From Pseudomonas sp. SG20056 (GTDB lineage: Bacteria > Pseudomonadota > Gammaproteobacteria > Pseudomonadales > Pseudomonadaceae), in the NCBI RefSeq assembly GCF_031764535.1, contig NZ_CP134499.1, positions 124,001 to 188,000 on the forward strand: a DNA stretch of 64,000 nucleotides, in the 5' to 3' direction. The notes under the pieces were generated by a model. It saw nothing but the letters and a program-made list of their open reading frames with translations, did no database searches and was not told the origin of the DNA. The translations under genes and the position numbers were made by a program. The number at the start of each line of letters is the position of its first letter. Positions within the stretch are counted from its first letter, which is position 1. Shown in pieces: positions 1 through 8,430 of this stretch.

Positions 1-2
1 CC

Positions 3-218
3 GCCATGCGCGAGCGCTTGCAGCAGGCTGGGCCGAGTTGTGTGTTCAGTGAGCCGCCATTCCGCCCACGTCTGGCGCAAACCCTGACCGCCGGCCTGCC
101 GGTCACTCTGGCTGAGTTGGACGCCATGGGCGGCGCTTTACCAGTGGATGCTGGCGGCTACGAAGCCCTGCTGGAAAACATGGCGGGCGAATTGGCAGGG
201 TGTCTCGAAGCGCTGTAG
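3..218 (+). CDS. znuA: Zinc ABC transporter substrate-binding protein ZnuA, C-terminal fragment
   Basis: Only the last 71 codons are in the window; the reading frame is open to the left edge and stops with TAG at 216-218. The visible tail (QAGPSCVFSEPPFRP, then TLTAGLPV and LAELDAMGG) matches the C-terminal lobe of ZnuA, the periplasmic zinc-binding protein that delivers Zn(II) to ZnuBC. In Pseudomonas znuA lies beside thrB, as here, which supports the call. The metal ligands and signal peptide lie outside the window, and so does its promoter, where a Zur site would be expected. The gene runs toward thrB, which is on the other strand. Confidence 0.85.
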   Translation, partial: AMRERLQQAGPSCVFSEPPFRPRLAQTLTAGLPVTLAELDAMGGALPVDAGGYEALLENMAGELAGCLEAL

Positions 219-244
219 TCAGCGCTCGGGGCTAAGAATCTGCC

Positions 245-424
245 TACGATCTCGCGAGCTAGAGCCATGCAAGGCAAAAACAGGCGAGGAGGCGGAGTGT
301 ACGAGCTGTACATGAGCATTACTCGTTTCACTCGCCCTTCGGATCGCGCTGAAGCGCGTTAGCCGCAAGCGGCTTGCCGAGCCTGTTTTTAACGCAGCAG
401 GGCCGACGCGCAGCAGATAGTAGA
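245..424 (-). repeat. MITE-like intergenic repeat, copy A
   Basis: This 180-bp stretch fills the gap between the convergent znuA and thrB genes. Read on the minus strand it has the same blocks as 21128-21363 and 28070-28219: a TACGATCT-type outer end, a block CTGCTGCGCGTCGGCCCTGC, a run GTTAAAAACAGGCTCGG, the block AATGCTCATGTACA, CGCCTGTTTTTGCCTTGCA and a closing CTCGCGAGATCGTA. The outer ends are inverted copies of each other, which suggests a non-autonomous mobile element. Open frames across it, such as the one on the minus strand from 596 to 219, are spurious. Confidence 0.75.
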
Positions 425-430
425 CAGGTT

Positions 431-1381
431 CTAGAAAGCGAACGGCAGCGCTAGATCCACCTGCTGACGCTGTGCCAGGCGACGCTGGAATTCTGCCGGG
501 TCGTGGATCAGCACTTCCTGGCCGGCGAAGGATTCGGCGGCGATCAGGCGTGACAGCCAGAAGCGCACACAGGCGATACGCAGCATGGCCGGCCACAGTT
601 CGGCTTCGGCCGCAGTAAATGCCCGCAAGCCGGCGTAGGCACCGAGCAGTGCCTGCGCGCGCTTGCTGTCCAGGCTGCCGTCATCCCGCGAGCACCAGTC
701 GTTCAGGGCAATCGCCAGGTCATAGAGCATCGGGCCCGAGCAGGCGTTGTAGAAGTCGATCACCCCGGCCAGGTGGTTACCATCGAATAGCACGTTGTCG
801 CGGAACAGGTCGGCATGCAGGTTGGCCAGCGGCAGCGCAAGAATGCGCGGCTTGAGCGTGTGGATCTCCGCCAGTGCATCGCGCAGCAGTGGCAAGTGTT
901 CATCAGGCAACGTCAGGGCCAGGCTTGGGCCTTCGGCGAGCATCCAGTCCAGTCCCCGATCACTCTTGCGCGGCAGTGGCTGATTGCGCGTGGCCAGGTG
1001 GATGCGCGCCAGCAGTGCACCGACTTCCTGGCAGTGATGCGGGTTGGCCTCATGTACATGCTTGCCGGCCAGGCGCGGCTGCAGCAGCGCCGGCTTTTCT
1101 GCCAGGCTGCGCAGCGCCTCGCCGCTGGTCGTGCGCAGGGCGTAAGGAACGGGCAGGCCAGCGTCGTGCAATACGTCGAGCAATTCGATAAAGAACGGCA
1201 GGTCGGCGCTTGGGCCGCGCTCGATCAGGGTCAGAACGAATTCGCCCTGCTCCAGGCTGACGAAGAAATTGCTGTTCTCGCTACCCGCAGCAATGCCCTG
1301 GAAGTCGCGCAAGCGACCCAGACCATAGGGGGCGAGAAACACCTCGAGCTCGTGGCGCTCAAGCGGGGTAAACACCGACAT
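431..1381 (-). CDS. thrB: Homoserine kinase ThrB
   Basis: A 316-residue cytoplasmic kinase that phosphorylates L-homoserine to O-phosphohomoserine, the step before threonine synthase. It belongs to the aminoglycoside-phosphotransferase fold type of homoserine kinase used by pseudomonads, not the GHMP type of E. coli. The sequence shows the Brenner-type catalytic stretch LHADLFRDNVLFDG and the following metal-binding VIDFYNAC. Length is normal for the family. The start lies 15 bp after the stop of the DUF2782 gene, so the two are probably one operon. The same neighbours (znuA, DUF2782, polA) occur in P. aeruginosa. Confidence 0.93.
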   Translation of the reverse strand: MSVFTPLERHELEVFLAPYGLGRLRDFQGIAAGSENSNFFVSLEQGEFVLTLIERGPSADLPFFIELLDVLHDAGLPVPYALRTTSGEALRSLAEKPALLQPRLAGKHVHEANPHHCQEVGALLARIHLATRNQPLPRKSDRGLDWMLAEGPSLALTLPDEHLPLLRDALAEIHTLKPRILALPLANLHADLFRDNVLFDGNHLAGVIDFYNACSGPMLYDLAIALNDWCSRDDGSLDSKRAQALLGAYAGLRAFTAAEAELWPAMLRIACVRFWLSRLIAAESFAGQEVLIHDPAEFQRRLAQRQQVDLALPFAF

Positions 1382-1396
1382 TGCAGAACTGCCTTC

Positions 1397-1681
1397 TTAC
1401 CAGCTGAAAATTTCCCAGGCCGGAATCAACATATCCGGGCTGTCCGAGCGGACGAAGTTGCCATCGCTGCCATCGGCGCGTACCAGGAAGTACGGCTTGC
1501 CGCCTTTAGGGATGACCTTGACCGCGTAGAGAAAACCGTTGACCCGGTATTCATGGATGGTGCGGTCGCCGTCCTGGCGAATGGTTACATCCGGGTTGGC
1601 CGAAACCGGATCCTCGGCATGGGCGACCAGGGTGGTGAATGCCAGCAGGCTGGCGAGCAACAGGCGATTGAGTGCGCGCAT
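1397..1681 (-). CDS. DUF2782 small periplasmic protein
   Basis: A 94-residue protein with a Sec signal peptide of about 22 residues (MRALNRLLLASLLAFTTLVA, cleavage after HA). The mature part (NPDVTIRQDGDRTIHEYRVN, then KVIPKGGKPYFLV) is typical of DUF2782, a family conserved beside polA and thrB in Pseudomonas. Its role is unknown. It is the first gene of a likely two-gene unit with thrB and is divergent from polA, with 74 bp between the two starts. Confidence 0.85.
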   Translation of the reverse strand: MRALNRLLLASLLAFTTLVAHAEDPVSANPDVTIRQDGDRTIHEYRVNGFLYAVKVIPKGGKPYFLVRADGSDGNFVRSDSPDMLIPAWEIFSW

Positions 1682-1755
1682 GATAACCTTGTCCCTTTGA
1701 TTCCAATGGTGCGGCCATTCTACCGCTGCCCCCGCCGAAAAGGTTGATCCTGCTC

Positions 1756-4611
1756 ATGAGCCAAGCTCCTCTCGTTCTGGTTGACGGTTCGTCTTACCTT
1801 TACCGTGCCTTTCACGCCCTGCCGCCGCTGACCACCTCCAAGGGCTTGCCCACCGGTGCGGTGAAGGGCGTGCTGAACATGCTCAAGAGCCTGCGCAAGC
1901 AGTACCCGAAAAGCCCGTTTGCCGTGGTGTTTGACGCCAAGGGCGGGACCTTCCGCGATGAAATGTTCGCCGAGTACAAGGCCAATCGCCCGTCCATGCC
2001 CGATGAGCTGCGTGTGCAGGTCGAGCCGCTGCATGCCAGCGTCAGGGCCATGGGCTACCCGCTGTTGTGTGTCGAGGGCGTCGAGGCCGATGATGTGATC
2101 GGCACCCTGGCCCGCCAGTGCGCGGCCGAGGGCCGTGACGTGGTGATCTCCACCGGCGACAAGGACATGGCTCAGCTGGTTTGTCCGCACGTTACGCTGG
2201 TCAACACCATGACCGGTAGCGTCTATGACATCGATGGCGTGAAAGCGAAATTCGGTGTCGGTCCTGAGCTGATCATCGATTACCTGGCGCTGATGGGTGA
2301 CAAGGTCGACAACATTCCCGGCGTGCCGGGCGTCGGCGAAAAGACCGCGCTGGGCTTGCTGGTCGGTGTCGGCGGCGGTCTGGATGTGCTCTACGCCAAT
2401 CTCGACAAGGTGTCGGAATTGCCGATTCGTGGGGCCAAGACCCTGCCGGCCAAACTCGCCGAGCACAAGGACATGGCCTACCTGTCCTACGCCCTGGCGA
2501 CCATCAAACTGGATGTGCCGCTGAATATCGCCATCGACTCGCTGCACCCCGGCGAGATGGATGTACCTGCACTGGTCGAGTTGTACGCCGAGCTGGAATT
2601 CAAAACCTGGCGTGATGAACTGCTGCGCAGCAATCCGGCCCCGGCGGTCCAGGCCCCGGTCGCAGCGCCGGCCGATGACCTGTTTGCTCTTGCGCCCAGC
2701 GCCAGTGCCGCTGCTGTCCTTACGCCGGCCAATTCGGCCGCTGATGCTCCGACTGTCGAGGCCGAGGTTGCCGAGTTGCCCGCAGCGGCTGCGTTGGGCG
2801 ATTACCAGTGCATTCTCGAGCAGGCGCAGTTCGACGTCTGGCTAGAGAAATTGCGCAATGCTGAGTTGATTGCCTTTGACACCGAAACCACTGGCCTGGA
2901 TGCACAAAAGGCTCAGTTGGTTGGCCTGTCGTTTGCGGTCAAGGCCGGCGAAGCGGCGTATATCCCGGTGGCTCACAGCTATATGGGCGTGCCGACCCAG
3001 CTGGATCGCGATGAGGTGCTCAAGGCGCTGAAGCCGATTCTCGAAGACCCGAGCAAAGCCAAGGTCGGTCAGCACGCCAAGTACGACATCAATATTCTTG
3101 CCAATGCCTCGACGCCGATCCACGTGCAGGGCGTGGCCTTCGACACCATGCTCGAATCCTATGTGCTGGATTCCACCGCAACCCGTCACGATATGGACAG
3201 CCTGGCGCTTAAGTACCTGGATCACAGCAATATCCGTTTCGAGGACATCGCTGGCAAAGGCGCCAAGCAGCTGACCTTCGACCAGATTGACCTGGCCCAG
3301 GCCGCGCCCTATGCCGCCGAAGATGCCGATGTGACCCTGCGTCTGCACCAGCACCTGTGGAGCAAACTGTCGGCCGAGCCGAGCCTGGCCAAGGTGCTGC
3401 AGGAAATCGAAATGCCACTGGTGCCGGTGCTGGCGCGTATCGAACGCCAGGGGGCGTTGGTGGATGCCAACCTGCTCGGCCTGCAAAGCAACGAATTGGG
3501 CGAAAAGCTGGTGGCCCTGGAGCGTCAGGCCTTCGACATTGCCGGTGAAGAGTTCAACCTGGCGTCACCCAAGCAGCTCGGTGTGATTCTTTACGAGAAA
3601 CTCGGTCTGCCGGTCATTAGCAAAACCGCTAAGGGCCAGGCGTCGACTGCCGAAGCGGTGCTCGCCGAACTGGCCGAACAGGACTTCGAGCTGCCCAAGG
3701 TGCTGATGCAGTACCGCTCCCTGAGCAAACTGAAAAGCACCTACACCGACCGCCTGCCAGAGCAGATCAACCCGCGCACCGGGCGCATCCACACCAGTTA
3801 TCACCAGGCGGTGGCGGCGACCGGACGCTTGTCGTCCACCGACCCGAACCTGCAGAACATCCCGATCCGCACCGCCGAGGGCCGGCGTATTCGCCAGGCG
3901 TTTGTCGCGCCCAAGGGCTACAAGCTGCTGGCGGCGGACTATTCGCAAATCGAGCTACGCATCATGGCCCATCTGGCCAAGGATGAGAGCCTGCTGGATG
4001 CCTTCCGCCATGGCCGCGATGTGCACAAAGCCACCGCTGCCGAAGTGTTCGGCGTGCCGTTGGAGGAGGTCACCAGTGATCAGCGCCGCAGCGCCAAGGC
4101 GATCAACTTCGGTCTGATCTACGGCATGAGCGCGTTCGGCCTGGCTAAGCAGATTGGCTGCGACCGCAAGCAGGCGCAGGCCTATATCGATGTGTATTTT
4201 GCCCGTTACCCCGGCGTGCTGGCCTATATGGAGCGCACCCGCGAGCAGGCTTCCGAGCAGGGTTTTGTCGAAACCTTGTTCGGCCGTCGCCTGTACCTGC
4301 CGGATATCCACGCGAAGAACCAGGCGCTGCGCAAAGGCGCCGAGCGCACCGCGATCAACGCGCCGATGCAGGGCACGGCGGCGGACATCATCAAGCGCGC
4401 CATGGTCACCGTGGACAACTGGCTGAGCGAATCCGGCCTGGATGCCAAAGTCATCCTGCAGGTGCACGACGAACTGGTGCTGGAAGTGCGTGAGGATCTG
4501 GTCGAGCAGGTCAGCGAGCAGATCAAGCCGCTGATGGGCAATGCCGCCGCGCTGGATGTGCCGTTGCTGGTGGAAGTGGGTGTGGGCGATAACTGGGATG
4601 AAGCCCATTGA
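1756..4611 (+). CDS. polA: DNA polymerase I
   Basis: A 951-residue polymerase for Okazaki-fragment processing and repair synthesis. The N-terminal 5'-nuclease domain (residues about 1-290) is followed by an Ala/Pro-rich linker near 300-350 and a 3'-5' exonuclease domain whose Exo I motif FDTETTGLD (about residue 375) is intact, so proofreading should be active. Polymerase motifs are complete: motif [10 protein letters not shown] (about 727), motif [15 protein letters not shown], motif [10 protein letters not shown] (about 902). I chose ATG at 1756 because [20 protein letters not shown] is the normal family start; an in-frame TTG at 1744 would add four residues. AAAAGG lies upstream. Confidence 0.97.
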   Translation: MSQAPLVLVDGSSYLYRAFHALPPLTTSKGLPTGAVKGVLNMLKSLRKQYPKSPFAVVFDAKGGTFRDEMFAEYKANRPSMPDELRVQVEPLHASVRAMGYPLLCVEGVEADDVIGTLARQCAAEGRDVVISTGDKDMAQLVCPHVTLVNTMTGSVYDIDGVKAKFGVGPELIIDYLALMGDKVDNIPGVPGVGEKTALGLLVGVGGGLDVLYANLDKVSELPIRGAKTLPAKLAEHKDMAYLSYALATIKLDVPLNIAIDSLHPGEMDVPALVELYAELEFKTWRDELLRSNPAPAVQAPVAAPADDLFALAPSASAAAVLTPANSAADAPTVEAEVAELPAAAALGDYQCILEQAQFDVWLEKLRNAELIAFDTETTGLDAQKAQLVGLSFAVKAGEAAYIPVAHSYMGVPTQLDRDEVLKALKPILEDPSKAKVGQHAKYDINILANASTPIHVQGVAFDTMLESYVLDSTATRHDMDSLALKYLDHSNIRFEDIAGKGAKQLTFDQIDLAQAAPYAAEDADVTLRLHQHLWSKLSAEPSLAKVLQEIEMPLVPVLARIERQGALVDANLLGLQSNELGEKLVALERQAFDIAGEEFNLASPKQLGVILYEKLGLPVISKTAKGQASTAEAVLAELAEQDFELPKVLMQYRSLSKLKSTYTDRLPEQINPRTGRIHTSYHQAVAATGRLSSTDPNLQNIPIRTAEGRRIRQAFVAPKGYKLLAADYSQIELRIMAHLAKDESLLDAFRHGRDVHKATAAEVFGVPLEEVTSDQRRSAKAINFGLIYGMSAFGLAKQIGCDRKQAQAYIDVYFARYPGVLAYMERTREQASEQGFVETLFGRRLYLPDIHAKNQALRKGAERTAINAPMQGTAADIIKRAMVTVDNWLSESGLDAKVILQVHDELVLEVREDLVEQVSEQIKPLMGNAAALDVPLLVEVGVGDNWDEAH

Positions 4612-4634
4612 TTCGCGCGCCGCAATTTGGCTGC

Positions 4635-4655
4635 AGCGCCCGCATGGCGGGCGCT
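4635..4655 (+). terminator. Hairpin downstream of polA
   Basis: A perfect 9-bp G+C stem (AGCGCCCGC / GCGGGCGCT) with a 3-base loop lies 24 bp after the polA stop. No T-run follows, so it is more likely a 3'-end-stabilising or weak terminator structure than a classical intrinsic terminator. Confidence 0.4.
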
Positions 4656-4714
4656 AAAGGCGTATGAGTATCAATACGGACGCGCTTATAACTAATTAAT
4701 TACGCCACGATCCT

Positions 4715-4742
4715 GAACTTTGCCTCGGCCTGCCCACTCAGA
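4715..4742 (+). promoter_or_regulatory. AlgU (sigma22/sigmaE-type) promoter of ersA
   Basis: GAACTT at 4715-4720 and TCAGA at 4738-4742 are separated by 17 bp. This fits the AlgU/RpoE consensus GAACTT-N16/17-TCTGA closely. The predicted transcription start is near 4748, just before the first stem of the small RNA. In P. aeruginosa ErsA is known to be transcribed from an AlgU promoter in the same place. Confidence 0.8.
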
Positions 4743-4747
4743 GCTTA

Positions 4748-4878
4748 TGAATGGCCTAGACAACCATTCGATGCTCCTTTGTTGTGTTAAGTGTTGGCAG
4801 ATTCTGGACCCCGCCCTAGCGGTTCAGATGTTGAACCCCGAAACTTCCCTCCCCCATAAGAAGTTTCGGGGTTTTTTT
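4748..4878 (+). ncRNA. ersA: ErsA envelope-stress small RNA (Spot 42-locus sRNA)
   Basis: An approximately 130-nt RNA between polA and engB, the position of ErsA in P. aeruginosa (Spf in enterobacteria). The sequence begins with a small stem-loop (GAATGG ... CCATTC), contains a single-stranded U/G-rich part (CTCCTTTGTTGTGTTAAG) and ends in a strong intrinsic terminator whose loop is C-rich (CCCTCCCCC). Such a C-rich loop could pair with Shine-Dalgarno sequences. ErsA is known as an Hfq-dependent regulator of algC and oprD mRNAs. The 5' end is inferred from the promoter, not measured. Confidence 0.82.
4834..4878 (+). terminator. Rho-independent terminator of ersA
   Basis: A 13-bp stem AACCCCGAAACTT (4834-4846) pairs with AAGTTTCGGGGTT (4861-4873), followed by a T-run to 4878. 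The 14-base loop is C-rich and probably functional in target pairing. The next gene, engB, ends at 4902 on the other strand, so the structure may also stop transcripts from that side. Confidence 0.9.
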
Positions 4879-4901
4879 ATGCCAGCCAACCAGCGCGTCA
4901 G

Positions 4902-5555
4902 TCAGGCGTCGACTTCTTCGTCATCCGGCAGGGCAAATTCGCCCAGCTGCATCCATTGCGCCAGTACCTCTTGAGCGTCTTCGATGCCGATGCGCTTAGG
5001 CGCAGAGAACAGCTGGATGCTCACGCGATCACCCCAGCCCTTGTGAATATCCTGACGCACTTTCAGTAAGGTGTTCTTCGCTGCGCCAAAGGCCAGCTTG
5101 TCAGCCTTGGTCAGCAGGATATGCATGGGCATTTCGCTGGCAACCGACCAATCCAGCATGAGGATATCGAACTCGGTCAGCGGCTTGCGGATGTCCATCA
5201 TCAGCATCAGCCCACGCAGGCATTCGCGACTGCCCAAGTAGGCTTCCAGGTGTTTCTGCCAGTGCAGTTTCAGCGGAATTGGCACCTTGGCGTAGCCATA
5301 ACCCGGCAGGTCGACCAGACGGCGCTCTTCATCCAGCTTGAAGAAGTTGAGCAGCTGGGTGCGTCCTGGCGTCTTCGAGGTACGTGCCAGGCTAGCGTGG
5401 GTCAGGGTATTCAGGGCGCTGGATTTACCGGCGTTGGAGCGCCCGGCAAAGGCCACTTCATGGCCGAAATCCTCCGGGCACTGGTCAACTTTGGCCGCGC
5501 TAATAAGGAAAGTAGCCTGTTGGCACAGGCCGATAATGGGGTTCTTGGCTTGCAT
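4902..5555 (-). CDS. engB: Ribosome biogenesis GTPase EngB (YihA/YsxC)
   Basis: A 217-residue GTPase needed for assembly of the 50S subunit. All G motifs are visible: G1 [10 protein letters not shown], the Switch I region [12 protein letters not shown]3 [10 protein letters not shown]4 TKADK and a G5-like FSAPKR. Length and N-terminus ([20 protein letters not shown]) fit Pseudomonas orthologues. The acidic C-terminus (DDEEVDA) is normal for the group. It is convergent with ersA and divergent from the cytochrome genes; 247 bp separate its start from that of the cytochrome c5 gene. Confidence 0.95.
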   Translation of the reverse strand: MQAKNPIIGLCQQATFLISAAKVDQCPEDFGHEVAFAGRSNAGKSSALNTLTHASLARTSKTPGRTQLLNFFKLDEERRLVDLPGYGYAKVPIPLKLHWQKHLEAYLGSRECLRGLMLMMDIRKPLTEFDILMLDWSVASEMPMHILLTKADKLAFGAAKNTLLKVRQDIHKGWGDRVSIQLFSAPKRIGIEDAQEVLAQWMQLGEFALPDDEEVDA

Positions 5556-5660
5556 CTGGATATCCGTGAGGGCGAGCGTAGGGTGGCGTTACAGGCGCGA
5601 TGCCCTTGCGACATTTGCGCGCAGCCTGCCTGTTGGTGCATGGCGCGGCAAGCTGCGTCG

Positions 5661-5689
5661 TTTCCGTTTCAATGACGCCAGTATATAAT
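5661..5689 (+). promoter_or_regulatory. Sigma70 promoter for the cytochrome c genes
   Basis: TTTCCG (5661-5666), a 17-bp spacer and a perfect TATAAT (5684-5689) point toward the cytochrome genes. Transcription would start near 5696, giving a leader of about 105 nt before the ATG at 5803. Confidence 0.6.
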
Positions 5690-5802
5690 GGCGCAGATTT
5701 TGTGTGCGCTTTCTCCCGCTGTTGGATAAGTGTTCACGGGAACGATTTAGATCATCTGCCCCTAGAAAGCAGTACGTTCCCCTCCCTGATGAGGTTGATC
5801 TG

Positions 5803-6093
5803 ATGAAAAACTTGCTGATTGCAGCCAGTGTATTGATGCTGTCGTTGAGTGCTCAGGCTGCACAGGACCCAGAGGCCGTCTACGCGCGGGCTTGTGGTGT
5901 GTGCCACAACGGGGCGATCCCAACCGCGCCGCTGAAAGGCGACAAGGCTGCCTGGGAACCGCGCCTGGCCAAAGGCACCGATGCACTGGTACAGAGCGTC
6001 ACCAATGGTTTGGGTGCCATGCCGCCACGTGGGTTGTGCATGGACTGCTCGGCCGAGGATTACCAAGCCGTCATCAAGTTGATGACCGAGTAA
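5803..6093 (+). CDS. Cytochrome c5 family protein
   Basis: A 96-residue periplasmic monohaem cytochrome. A signal peptide (MKNLLIAASVLMLSLSAQA) precedes a CGVCHN haem-binding motif; the distal Met lies in GAMPPRG, and the pair in CMDC is the disulphide typical of cytochrome c5. I prefer ATG 5803 over the in-frame ATG at 5704 because it places the signal peptide at the N-terminus and has GAGG upstream. It is followed 46 bp later by cytochrome c4, as in P. aeruginosa, suggesting a joint electron-transfer role between the bc1 complex and oxidases. Confidence 0.92.
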   Translation: MKNLLIAASVLMLSLSAQAAQDPEAVYARACGVCHNGAIPTAPLKGDKAAWEPRLAKGTDALVQSVTNGLGAMPPRGLCMDCSAEDYQAVIKLMTE

Positions 6094-6139
6094 GCCCGGC
6101 TTATAAACTCTTTCTCTTAGCCGTAAATTGGATTAGCTG

Positions 6140-6745
6140 ATGAACAAAGTACTCGTGAGTCTGCTGTTGACCCTGGGCATCACCGGCCTGGCACATGCCG
6201 CAGGCAATGCTGAAGCCGGTCAGGGTAAGGTTGTTGTGTGTGGTGCTTGCCATGCTGCCGATGGTAATAGCGCTGCGCCGAACTTCCCGAAACTAGCTGG
6301 TCAAGGCGAGCGTTACTTGCTCAAGCAGCTGAAGGACATCAAGTCCGGCGCCCGCCCTGTTGTGGAAATGACCGGTTTGCTGGATAACCTCAGCGATCAG
6401 GATCTGGAAGACATCTCCGCCTATTTCGCCAGCCAGCAGATGAGCGTTGGCGCAGCCGACCCAAAATTGGTCGAGCGTGGCGGCGAGCTGTTCCGCGGCG
6501 GCAAACTGGCTGAAGGCATGCCTGCTTGCACCGGTTGCCATTCGCCGAATGGCGCTGGCCTGGATGCCGCCGGTTACCCGCAACTGGGTGGTCAGCACGC
6601 AACCTATATTGCCAAGCAGCTGACCGACTTCCGCGAAGGCAACCGCACCAATGATGGCGACAGCATGATCATGCGTTCGATCGCAGCCAAGCTGAGCAAC
6701 AAGGACATCGAAGCGGTATCCAGCTTTATCCAGGGTCTGCATTGA
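6140..6745 (+). CDS. cc4: Dihaem cytochrome c4
   Basis: A 201-residue periplasmic cytochrome with a signal peptide of 20 residues (MNKVLVSLLLTLGITGLAHA) and two similar haem domains: CGACH at residues 34-38 and CTGCH near residue 130. Two-domain internal duplication and length match cytochrome c4, which carries electrons to cbb3-type terminal oxidases in pseudomonads. It shares the promoter upstream of the c5 gene and ends before a clear terminator. Confidence 0.95.
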   Translation: MNKVLVSLLLTLGITGLAHAAGNAEAGQGKVVVCGACHAADGNSAAPNFPKLAGQGERYLLKQLKDIKSGARPVVEMTGLLDNLSDQDLEDISAYFASQQMSVGAADPKLVERGGELFRGGKLAEGMPACTGCHSPNGAGLDAAGYPQLGGQHATYIAKQLTDFREGNRTNDGDSMIMRSIAAKLSNKDIEAVSSFIQGLH

Positions 6746-6777
6746 TCCGCTAACACCGCGACATGTCGTAATGAAAT

Positions 6778-6801
6778 AGGGTGGCTCAGGCCACCCTTTT
6801 T
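6778..6801 (+). terminator. Terminator after cytochrome c4
   Basis: An 8-bp stem AGGGTGGC / GCCACCCT with a TCAG loop and a T5 tail (6797-6801) lies 33 bp after the cc4 stop. It separates the cytochrome unit from dsbA. Confidence 0.88.
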
Positions 6802-6898
6802 CGTTGTGGGCATCGCTACAATGCATGGAACCCCAGTTTGCCTCGCGGGTCGAACTTCGGTTCGTCATCACGCACCGTTTATAGCCAAGGAGTAACGC

Positions 6899-7528
6899 AT
6901 GCGTAACCTGATTCTCAGTGCCACTCTCGTCACCGCCAGCCTGTTTGGCCTGAGCGCCCACGCCGAGCCAATCGAAGTAGGCAAACAGTATGTCGAGCTG
7001 AATAACCCTGTTGCGGTTGCCAAGCCCGGCAAGATCGAAGTGGTAGAGCTGTTCTGGTACGGCTGTGGCCATTGCTACAAGTTTGAAGAAACCATCAACC
7101 CGTGGATCGACACCCTGCCGGAAGATGTCAATTTCGTACGTATCCCAGCCATGTTCGGCGGCATGTGGAACGTCCACGGCCAGTTGTTTATCACCCTTGA
7201 GGCGATGAAGGCTGAGCACAAGGTGCATGCTGCAGTGTTCGACGCCATCCACGTGCAGGGCAAGAAGCTCGCCACCCCGGAAGAGATGGCCGACTTCCTG
7301 GCTGCCGAAGGCATCGACAAGGACGCCTTCCTCAAGACCTACAACTCCTTCGGCGTGAAGAGCCAGCTGGAAAAGGCCAAGAAACTGGCCATGGCTTACC
7401 AGATCACCGGCGTGCCGGTGATGATCGTCAACGGCAAATACCGTTTCGACATCAGCAGCTCGGGCGGCCCGCAGCAAACGCTGCAAGTGGCCGATCACCT
7501 GATCGCCAAAGAACGCGCCGCGCAGTAA
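6899..7528 (+). CDS. dsbA: Thiol:disulphide interchange protein DsbA
   Basis: A 209-residue periplasmic oxidase that introduces disulphides into exported proteins. A 22-residue signal peptide is followed by a thioredoxin fold with the active site CGHC at residues 56-59 and the cis-proline loop TGVPVMIV. The start has an AAGGAG ribosome-binding site 6 bases upstream. Its own promoter is likely between the cc4 terminator and 6898 (a TACAAT lies near 6816). The order cc4-dsbA-nuclease-GGDEF is conserved in Pseudomonas. Confidence 0.96.
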   Translation: MRNLILSATLVTASLFGLSAHAEPIEVGKQYVELNNPVAVAKPGKIEVVELFWYGCGHCYKFEETINPWIDTLPEDVNFVRIPAMFGGMWNVHGQLFITLEAMKAEHKVHAAVFDAIHVQGKKLATPEEMADFLAAEGIDKDAFLKTYNSFGVKSQLEKAKKLAMAYQITGVPVMIVNGKYRFDISSSGGPQQTLQVADHLIAKERAAQ

Positions 7529-7551
7529 CTGGCGTGCGCGGATAACGCGTA

Positions 7552-8415
7552 ATGCTCAGGCGCTGGCCGGCCAGACGGGCGATTGACCTGTGTGATCCAC
7601 AGGTCAATCCACGTTGCGCGCCTGCCGGCGACTGGCCGCAGAATGGCAGCCTGCGGCTGCTCAGTTTCAACATTCAGGTCGGCATCAGCACCCAGCGTTA
7701 TCACCACTACCTGACACGCAGCTGGCAGCATTTGCTGCCGCATGCTGGGCGCAGCGGCAATCTGCAACGGATTGGCGATCTGCTCGGTGATTTCGATCTG
7801 GTCGCCCTGCAGGAGGTCGATGGCGGCAGCCTGCGTTCGGGCTACGTCAATCAGGTCGAACACCTCGCGCACCTCGGCGCCTTCCCTTACTGGTACCAGC
7901 AACTCAACCGCAACCTTGGCCGTTTGGCCCAGCACAGCAATGGCGTACTCAGCCGTTTACGTCCCAGTTTGCTGGAAGATCACCCGCTGCCCGGCCCGCC
8001 GGGCCGTGGCGCGATGTTGCTGCGCATTGGTGAGGGGCCGGACGCGGTTGTCGTGGTGATGATGCACCTGTCCCTTGGTGCCCGTACGCGTACCCGTCAG
8101 CTGGCCTATATCCGCGAACTACTCAGTGACTATCGGCACATGGTGCTGATGGGCGATATGAATACGCATGCCAATGATCTGCTGCAGCATTCGCCGTTGC
8201 GCGACCTTGACCTGGTTGCTCCGCAGATAGAGGCGACCTTCCCCAGCTGGCGGCCGCAGCGCTGCCTTGACCACATTCTGCTCAGTCCAGGCCTGCCGCT
8301 GGAGCGCTGTGAGGTGTTGTCGCAGCCGATCTCCGATCACTTGCCGGTGGCGGTGCAAATTCGTCTGCCCACTTCACTGTATGGCCCCGCAGCGCCTATG
8401 CTGATTGAGCCCTGA
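7552..8415 (+). CDS. Endonuclease/exonuclease/phosphatase (EEP) family protein
   Basis: A 287-residue cytoplasmic protein of the DNase I-like EEP fold. Visible motifs are the strand LLSFNIQVG, the metal-binding DLVALQEVDGGS, the catalytic MMHLSLG, LMGDMNTH, LDHILLS and the terminal SDHLPVAV, in the usual order. Thus the Mg-dependent hydrolase centre looks complete; whether the substrate is a nucleic acid or a phospho-lipid or sugar cannot be told. It follows dsbA by 23 bp and precedes the diguanylate cyclase by 15 bp, so it may be co-transcribed with both. No strong ribosome-binding site is visible. Confidence 0.85.
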   Translation: MLRRWPARRAIDLCDPQVNPRCAPAGDWPQNGSLRLLSFNIQVGISTQRYHHYLTRSWQHLLPHAGRSGNLQRIGDLLGDFDLVALQEVDGGSLRSGYVNQVEHLAHLGAFPYWYQQLNRNLGRLAQHSNGVLSRLRPSLLEDHPLPGPPGRGAMLLRIGEGPDAVVVVMMHLSLGARTRTRQLAYIRELLSDYRHMVLMGDMNTHANDLLQHSPLRDLDLVAPQIEATFPSWRPQRCLDHILLSPGLPLERCEVLSQPISDHLPVAVQIRLPTSLYGPAAPMLIEP

Positions 8416-8430
8416 ACGTGGACTGTAATC

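Noticed and set aside
219..596. 125-codon minus-strand frame overlapping thrB
   Set aside because: It runs through a MITE-like repeat and the 3' end of thrB in another frame; the same peptide fragments recur wherever the repeat occurs, so it is spurious.
5704..5802. N-terminal extension of cytochrome c5
   Set aside because: The extension would bury the signal peptide 33 residues inside; the ATG at 5803 has GAGG upstream.
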